A stretch of 64,000 bases of DNA from Monocercomonoides exilis (lineage: Eukaryota > Preaxostyla > Oxymonadida > Polymastigidae): positions 498,501 to 562,500 of the forward strand of contig LSRY02000008.1 of assembly GCA_001643675.2 (NCBI GenBank), in the 5' to 3' direction. How positions within the stretch are numbered: position 1 is the first letter of the stretch; each line of letters starts with the position of its first letter. This document shows positions 58,800-64,000 of the stretch, piece after piece. The position numbers were made by a program, and so were the translations under genes. The notes below the pieces were generated by a model, which saw only the letters and a program-made list of their open reading frames with translations, made no database searches and had not been told where the DNA came from.

Positions 58800-59780
58800 G
58801 ATGAGCGTGATGAAGAAGGAACCGGAGATGAGCTTCGATTCGACTTCTCGTTTTTCCACAGAATGTTTCGTGAGCTGCGTGGTTGTTGGTGTGTTTGAAA
58901 ACAACGTAGCAGTGGGAAAGCACGGCAACTTTCAGAACAAGCAGCAGTGAAGAGAAATGGCGGGGAAACAGATGAGAAGAGCGAGAAAGAGAAAGAGAAG
59001 AAAAGAGGGAGATGGAAATGGAGAGGAAGAGGAGGAAGATAGAGGAAGATGAGATAAATATTAAGAGGAAGAAGGAGTAATGGGTGATTCAGAACACAAA
59101 AAGCGAAGATACGAAGAAAGCGCAAAACAGAAGAGACAGAAAGAAACATCTGATGATCTGAGCAAGCTGCGGTAGGAAGAATTTGACTGGGGAGAATCGA
59201 ACTATTTTAGAAAGCAGGTGATCAAAGACGCAATTAAGGACAGGCTTGATTCGATGTTTGGGAACAAGAAATCGAAAAGAAAGCGGAGAAGAAGAAACGG
59301 ACACAGAGGGAGTTACGAAAATAAAGAAAGGAATACAAGAAATCAGCAGAATTCTTCCTCCTCTTCTTCTTCTTCCTCCTCTTCTTCTCCACACAGCAAT
59401 TCTCACAATCGGTCTTCTTATTCAGACTCCTTCTTCGAAGTGAGCGAAGATGAAAAAGACGAAGGAAACAACGAAGCAAACGATATTGCAGATGGCTCAA
59501 ATTATCCATAACATGCTAGGCAGTTAGCAGAACGAGATGTTCGAATGGATTTTGGTTCAACCTGCGTCTTCAGAGCGAATCAAGTGCGACATTCACTGAT
59601 GATGCAACTGATTGAGTTTTCAATAGGACACTTTGTGGTGTGTGCTTCGTAGATTGGATCTGGTCCGTATGGAGAGGAAGAGGAAGAGAAGGAAAAGAAG
59701 GAGATAGAGAGGAGGGAAACAAAAAGAAAACAGAAAAAGGACAGACAAATCAAACTCCAAAGGGAGCATAATGGATGAGA
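58800..59780 (+). pseudogene. Broken gene for a charged, Ser-rich protein
   Basis: A rightward frame starting at ATG 59080 reads MGDSEHKKRRYEESAKQ, meets TAG at 59173-59175, and continues as EEFDWGESNYFRKQVIKDAI, a basic stretch, a Ser run and an acidic tail. It passes TAA 59509 and continues ARQLAERDVRMDFGSTCVF and IEFSIGHFVVCAS before TAG 59650. The sequence across the stops is consistently protein-like and no frameshift is needed. An earlier piece from ATG 58801 (MSVMKKEPEMSFDSTSRFS) may be its start in another frame. Basic and acidic low-complexity parts suggest a nuclear protein; no family is recognised. Confidence 0.35.
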
Positions 59781-60500
59781 ATGAAGAAAGAGCAGAGAGA
59801 CCCTTTTATTCACAAAATTGACCACAAAAGAGGAACGTCTATATCATCATCGTCACCTTCTTCACCTTCTTCACCTTCTTCTTCTTCTTCTTCTTCTCCT
59901 TCATCTCCTTCATCTCCTCCTCCTCCTCCTTCTTCTTCTTTCCATGTGTTTTGCTCAGATGTTTATGTTAAAGAAATTAATGCTGTTTTTGGGATTGAAG
60001 AAATAAAAATTTCATTCAGAAAATTTTTTGAATGAAAATGGATGGTTTTCGAAACAGGAGCTGGAGAGAGAAGAAGAAGAAGAAGAAAGAAGAAGAAGAA
60101 GAAGAGAAAGAAGAGGAGGAGGAGGAAGAAGAAGAAGAAGAGTGAAAAGAAGAAGAAGGTGAAGAGAAGGAAAAGAGCTACTGGAGAGGAGTGTGAGGAG
60201 GTGTGTTGTGCTGGAGGAGAAAGTGAAAGAGAAGCTGAAGTCGCAAGCGAGAGACAAGAAAGAAGAGAAGAAGCTGTCTGAGACAGGACATCAATCGGAA
60301 TTGGATGTTAAGGGGTTGATTGAGGAAGAAGAAAAAGGAGAGGAGAAGGAAGAGGAAGGGGAAAGCAGTATTAGAGCAAGCATTCATCGAAGGAGGGGAT
60401 TTGTCACAAGATGAAAGTTTGAATCAGAACGATGGAAGTGAAGGTAAAATGAGTTTGCATCACGAAGGAGATTAAAACGGTTAAGCTGAAGGAGCTTGTT
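59781..60500. other. Low-complexity CTT/GAA-rich spacer
   Basis: Contains (CTT)n and (CCT)n tracts at 59840-59940 and (GAA)n at 60070-60170. ORFs are simple Ser or Lys/Glu runs. A short Glu-rich frame at 60193-60414 could be an extension of the next decayed ORF. Confidence 0.5.
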
Positions 60501-60533
60501 CAAAAAAAAAAATAGAAGGGATTCTGTTTGTTA

Positions 60534-61210
60534 TGCAGAAGATTGTCTTCAACGTCGTTCCGCTGAGTGACACGTGCACAATGAGCATATGCCAAGTCAA
60601 GAACAACGATGAGCTGAAGCTGATGCTGAGTCTGCAAATGGGGGTGCAATGTTATTGAAATGGCAGATGGGGCAGATAAGTGAGGCTGAGAGCGAGAATG
60701 GCAATGTCGATGGATGGGATGGCAGGAGCAGCAGTAGGACAAAGAGGAAGATCGAGAACGCTGATGCAGTCGAATGCAGTGCAGATAATGAACTGTGCCG
60801 GGGCTATGCCTCGAAGAGCATTTCAGATTGACAACTCTTTTTCAGTGGATGTTCAGATCAGTTCAAAGAAGTTGTTGAATATGGAAGCAGAGAATGAGCA
60901 TTATGACTTTACTTCTTCTTCTTGTGGCTCTTTTGCAGATGGTTGTGAATGTGGTGTTGAGGAAGAAGAAGAGACAGCACCAATTGCGAAGTTCCTGCAG
61001 GTGGAACATTCGAAGGAGGAGAAGAGGAAATTATATCTTCACGTTGCTTCTTTTCTAACTGATCAAATTGAGTGGAGCCATTTCTGTCTGGATTTTGAGC
61101 TGTATCTGTTTGTGTACGTTGTGGAGGGAGAAGGCAGCAATGCGAGAGCATTGCATTTTCTGCAGACGAGAAGGAGGGCATTAGATTCTTGTGGTAGAGC
61201 GCGCAACTGA
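60534..61210 (+). pseudogene. Fragmentary ORF, unidentified
   Basis: ATG 60534 opens a frame reading MQKIVFNVVPLSDT, ICQVKNNDELKLMLSLQMG and ending at TGA near 60655. A second frame then holds a better piece, about 60800-61210: FQIDNSFSVDVQISSKKLL, PIAKFLQVEHSKEEKRKL, SHFCLDFELYLFVYVV. Mixed helix/strand character and lack of low complexity argue that it is or was coding. The opposite strand also has a long ORF (61631-60909), but it is Leu/Ser/His-rich and reads as a mirror image. No family recognised. Confidence 0.35.
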
Positions 61211-61982
61211 ACAGCCAGAGCGAAGAGATTGGGCGTATGTGTAGCAGGAGGTAGAGAAAATAGTGTTGCTGGAGTTTCTGGAGAAGAAGAATCTGCATCG
61301 AGCAGAGTGAATTTTTCAATGAAATTGTTCTGGATGAAGGAGAAGAAATTGTTAGACAGAGTGATTGTGTGCCGTCGACAGTAAGCTTGAAGATGGCCGT
61401 GACAAAAGCAGAGGTGTGCGCGCTGCAGTGAAGCCCGTTTATCAATGTGCGGACTTTTGTGTTTGGAAAAGAGTGCTGAAAATGTGAATATAAAAAATCC
61501 ACAATAAATATAAATATAAAAGAAAAAACAAGTTGCAAACCATTGGTTTTGATTATTATTTTATTCATTTGAACTTGTGTGAGCCATATTTGATTTCGCA
61601 AATTGTTGATTTTCATTTTGAGCATTTTCATATTCTATCTAAATTTAAGCTTTAGCAACTATCAGAATACTTTTAAATTCTCAGTAAAGAATCGAGATAT
61701 TCCATGAAAATTTCATGAACCAGTAATTACAAGATAAACCGAAAAATGCCATCACATGTTCATCATTAATTCTCAATTTTTATTTTGATCAAAAAACAGA
61801 AATATAATTTTAAGTTTCAAATTGATTTTTTCTTTGAATGAAGTTTGTGATGAAAAAACAAACTTCGTCGTGAACGTTGAAATTTTTCATGAGAATAATG
61901 GCAACGGAATGTTATTTAATTAACTGCGATGGTACAAAATTTCAATCAATTACGACTTTTCAAAAAGAATTACATAGTTTTT
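61211..61982. other. AT-rich spacer
   Basis: No gene seen between the decayed ORF and the D-type flank. Confidence 0.55.
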
Positions 61983-62525
61983 TTATAAAAATTGAAAAAA
62001 AAATACAGAATATCAGGTGAATGGAAATGCTTTTGAAATGAAGAAAAAGAAGTTGTCAAAATTCTCAAACACAAAGAGAAATTATTCTCTTTATGAAATA
62101 AAAATTTGTCGTAGATTGACAAAACTGTTGAACAGGATGAATAAAAGCGCATGTCATTCAAAGCAACAAAGTGAATGGAGATGCTCTCAAATAGAAAAAT
62201 AAAAGTCGGAAAGAATCGTTTTCTCAAATAATTATTGCTCGATTTCTAAAAGTTATAAAAATTGACAAAAGTCAACAATTTGGGGAGTAATACAAACAAG
62301 TGAAGAATAAAAAGAAAATGGATTGAAATGAATATTCTTTGAAGAATATCAAAAATACAAAAAAGAAAGATAGAAAGATCAAGCAAAAAGGATAAAGTTA
62401 AGCAAATATCATTAAAATCGTTGAAATGATGCAAAGCTGCTGCCCAGATATTTGTGTACCGGTTGGCATAAATGAAAATACAATGAATCTTCTGCTTCAT
62501 AAAATGTTTATCTCAAATAACAAAG
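61983..62525 (-). repeat. Family-wide 3' flank, copy D
   Basis: Directly 3' of gene D and homologous to the flanks of genes B and A, including AGAAATCGAGCAATAATTAT and the AAAGCATTTCCATTCA block. Confidence 0.75.
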
Positions 62526-64000
62526 TTAAAACTTCAGCCAAAGAGGTGGCTCAGTCTCAATGAAATATTTCCAGTAATCTTTCATTGTCATTCCACTCTT
62601 GTCTTCAAGTGAATTGTAATGTCTCATCCACTCCGGTGGCTCTGTCTTGACTTCCCTTATCCACCACATCGCCATTGTCCTTCCATCCCTGTCAGCAAGC
62701 GCAATTCTATTTCTCATCCACTCTGGTGGCTCTGCCTTCACATATTTAATCCATCCCATGGCCATCGTTTCTCCATCCTTATCAGAAAGTGTGCTTCTGT
62801 GCCTCATCCATTCTGGTGGGTCTGTTTTAACCCAGAAAATCCAATTCATCGCCATTGTCCTTCCACTCTTATCAGAAAGTGAAATATCGTGTCTCATCCA
62901 TTGAGGGGGTTCTTTTCTGATGTGAATGATCCACGTCATGGCCATTGTCCATCCGTCCATGTCTGCAAGCACCTTGTCATGTCTCATCCACTCTGGTGGC
63001 TCTGATTTTACAGATTGAATCCAGTGCATTGCCATCGTTTTCCCAAACTTATCGGCAAGCATCTTGTCATGTCTCATCCACTCTGGTGGTTCTGTCTTGT
63101 TCTCAATGATCCACCTCATTCCCGCTGTTTGTCCTTTGCTATCTTTCAGTGTTTCATCAAATGCCATCCATTTCGGTAATTCAGTTTTAACAAATAACTT
63201 CCAATGATCTGCCATTGCCTGTCCGATCTTATCTTTCAATGAATTGCGATGCCTCATCCATTCTGGCGGTTCTGTTTTTGCATGTTTTATCCAGTACATT
63301 GCCATCGTCATTCCGTTATCATCTACAAGCGTTATGCTATGCCTCATCCATTCGAGAGGTTCTGTCTTTTTCTCAACAATCCACTTCATTGCTTCTGTTC
63401 TTCCATTTTCGTCAGCAAGTGTATTGTCATATCTCATCCATTTTGGTGGATCTGTTTTGACATTTGCAATCCATATCATGGCCATTGTTAAACCATAATT
63501 GTTACTAAGTGTAATGTCATGTCTCAGCCATTCTAGAGGCTCTGTTTTGACTTCTTGAATCCATATCATAGCCATTGTTGCTCCATCATTGTTACGAAGT
63601 GTGATGTCATGTCTCATCCACTCTGGCGGTTCTGTTTTAACAAAAAGAATCCACAACATGGCCATTGTTCTTCCATTTTCATCGGCTAGTGTAATGTCAT
63701 TCCTCATCCATTCTGGCGGTTCTGTTTTTGCATGTTTTATCCATATCATGGCCATTGTTGCTCCGTTATTGTTGCGAAGTGTGATGTTATGCCTCATCCA
63801 TTCTGGCGGCTCTGTTCGAACAAATTGAATCCACAACATGGCCATTGTCCAGCCATTCTTATTGGCTAGTGTGTTGTCGTGTCTCATCCATTCAGGTGGC
63901 TCTTTTCTGATGTGAATGATCCACAGCATTGCCATTGTTCGTCCAATCTTATCAGCAAGTGTGTTGTCGTGTCTCATCCATCCCGGTGGTTCTGTCTTTT
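62526..64000 (-). CDS. Repeat protein D: at least 16 units, 5' end outside window
   Basis: Fourth member of the 30-residue repeat family. The frame is open to the last base of the window (K-T-E-P-P-G-W-M), so the start lies beyond it. About 491 residues are visible, ending PPLWLKF and TAA, where A, B and C end in TGA. An internal end-to-start junction is present (MADHWKLFVKTELPKWM then GQTAGMRWIIENK), plus a second start-like unit (GRTEAMKWIVEKK). The frame shows no disablement. The terminal unit NSLEDKSGMTMKDYWKYF matches the family's last unit. Confidence 0.85.
   Translation of the reverse strand, partial: KTEPPGWMRHDNTLADKIGRTMAMLWIIHIRKEPPEWMRHDNTLANKNGWTMAMLWIQFVRTEPPEWMRHNITLRNNNGATMAMIWIKHAKTEPPEWMRNDITLADENGRTMAMLWILFVKTEPPEWMRHDITLRNNDGATMAMIWIQEVKTEPLEWLRHDITLSNNYGLTMAMIWIANVKTDPPKWMRYDNTLADENGRTEAMKWIVEKKTEPLEWMRHSITLVDDNGMTMAMYWIKHAKTEPPEWMRHRNSLKDKIGQAMADHWKLFVKTELPKWMAFDETLKDSKGQTAGMRWIIENKTEPPEWMRHDKMLADKFGKTMAMHWIQSVKSEPPEWMRHDKVLADMDGWTMAMTWIIHIRKEPPQWMRHDISLSDKSGRTMAMNWIFWVKTDPPEWMRHRSTLSDKDGETMAMGWIKYVKAEPPEWMRNRIALADRDGRTMAMWWIREVKTEPPEWMRHYNSLEDKSGMTMKDYWKYFIETEPPLWLKF

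Noticed and set aside
60909-61631. Minus-strand 240-codon ORF as a gene
   Set aside because: Leu/Ser/His-rich composition and a hydrophobic start inside AT-rich DNA; the plus strand at 60800-61210 reads as a more natural protein.

Overview
The window looks like nuclear DNA of a flagellated, intron-bearing protist. One gene is a complete axonemal outer-arm dynein heavy chain of the gamma type. Spliceosomal introns of 49-101 nt can be placed by reading-phase arithmetic in three genes. The intergenic DNA is very AT-rich and full of dispersed inverted repeats, while the dynein gene is much GC-richer. The dynein, transposase and repeat genes all fit the standard genetic code. Long Ser runs, Glu/Lys-rich tails and the C-terminal motif of the first gene remind me of oxymonads (Preaxostyla) such as Monocercomonoides; that is recollection, not a search result.

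Layout. 1-648: 3' end of a helical, armadillo-like protein. 649-5396: AT-rich spacer with microsatellites. 5397-7313: repeat-protein gene A. 8339-22389 (minus): dynein heavy chain in four exons, 4,624 aa after splicing. 22580-25160: a complete pogo-like DNA transposon with 44-bp inverted ends, TA flanks and a one-intron DDD transposase, inserted about 190 bp upstream of the dynein start. 26007-28491 (minus): repeat gene B, broken by one Trp-to-stop change. 28.5-39.9 kb: purine/pyrimidine-skewed DNA holding decayed genes. 39994-40118: a compact, GC-richer structured element. 40130-41329 (minus): a mobile-element-like ORF. 41330-44190 (minus): a ubiquitin-specific-protease-like gene lacking its catalytic Cys and carrying stops and frameshifts. 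45314-47763: a wrecked ABCC-type transporter. 47.8-50.1 kb: a huge Ser-coding polypyrimidine tract and charged ORFs. 52016-52585: a near-perfect fold-back repeat. 53799-56702 (minus): repeat gene C. 58.8-61.2 kb: more decayed ORFs. 62526-64000 (minus): repeat gene D, cut by the window end.

The main novelty is a dispersed family (A-D) of proteins built almost only from a 30-residue repeat (90 bp in DNA) with the core G-x-T-M-A-M-x-W-I ... E-P-P-E-W-M-R-H. Spacing and pattern suggest a divergent ankyrin-like solenoid. Members share specialised first and last units, contain internal end-to-start junctions, exchange long identical DNA blocks, and three of four carry the same roughly 540-bp 3' flank. 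A second theme is decay: many recognisable frames in 28-61 kb are interrupted by in-frame stops of the kind made by C-to-T changes (CAR to TAR, TGG to TGA), often without frameshifts.
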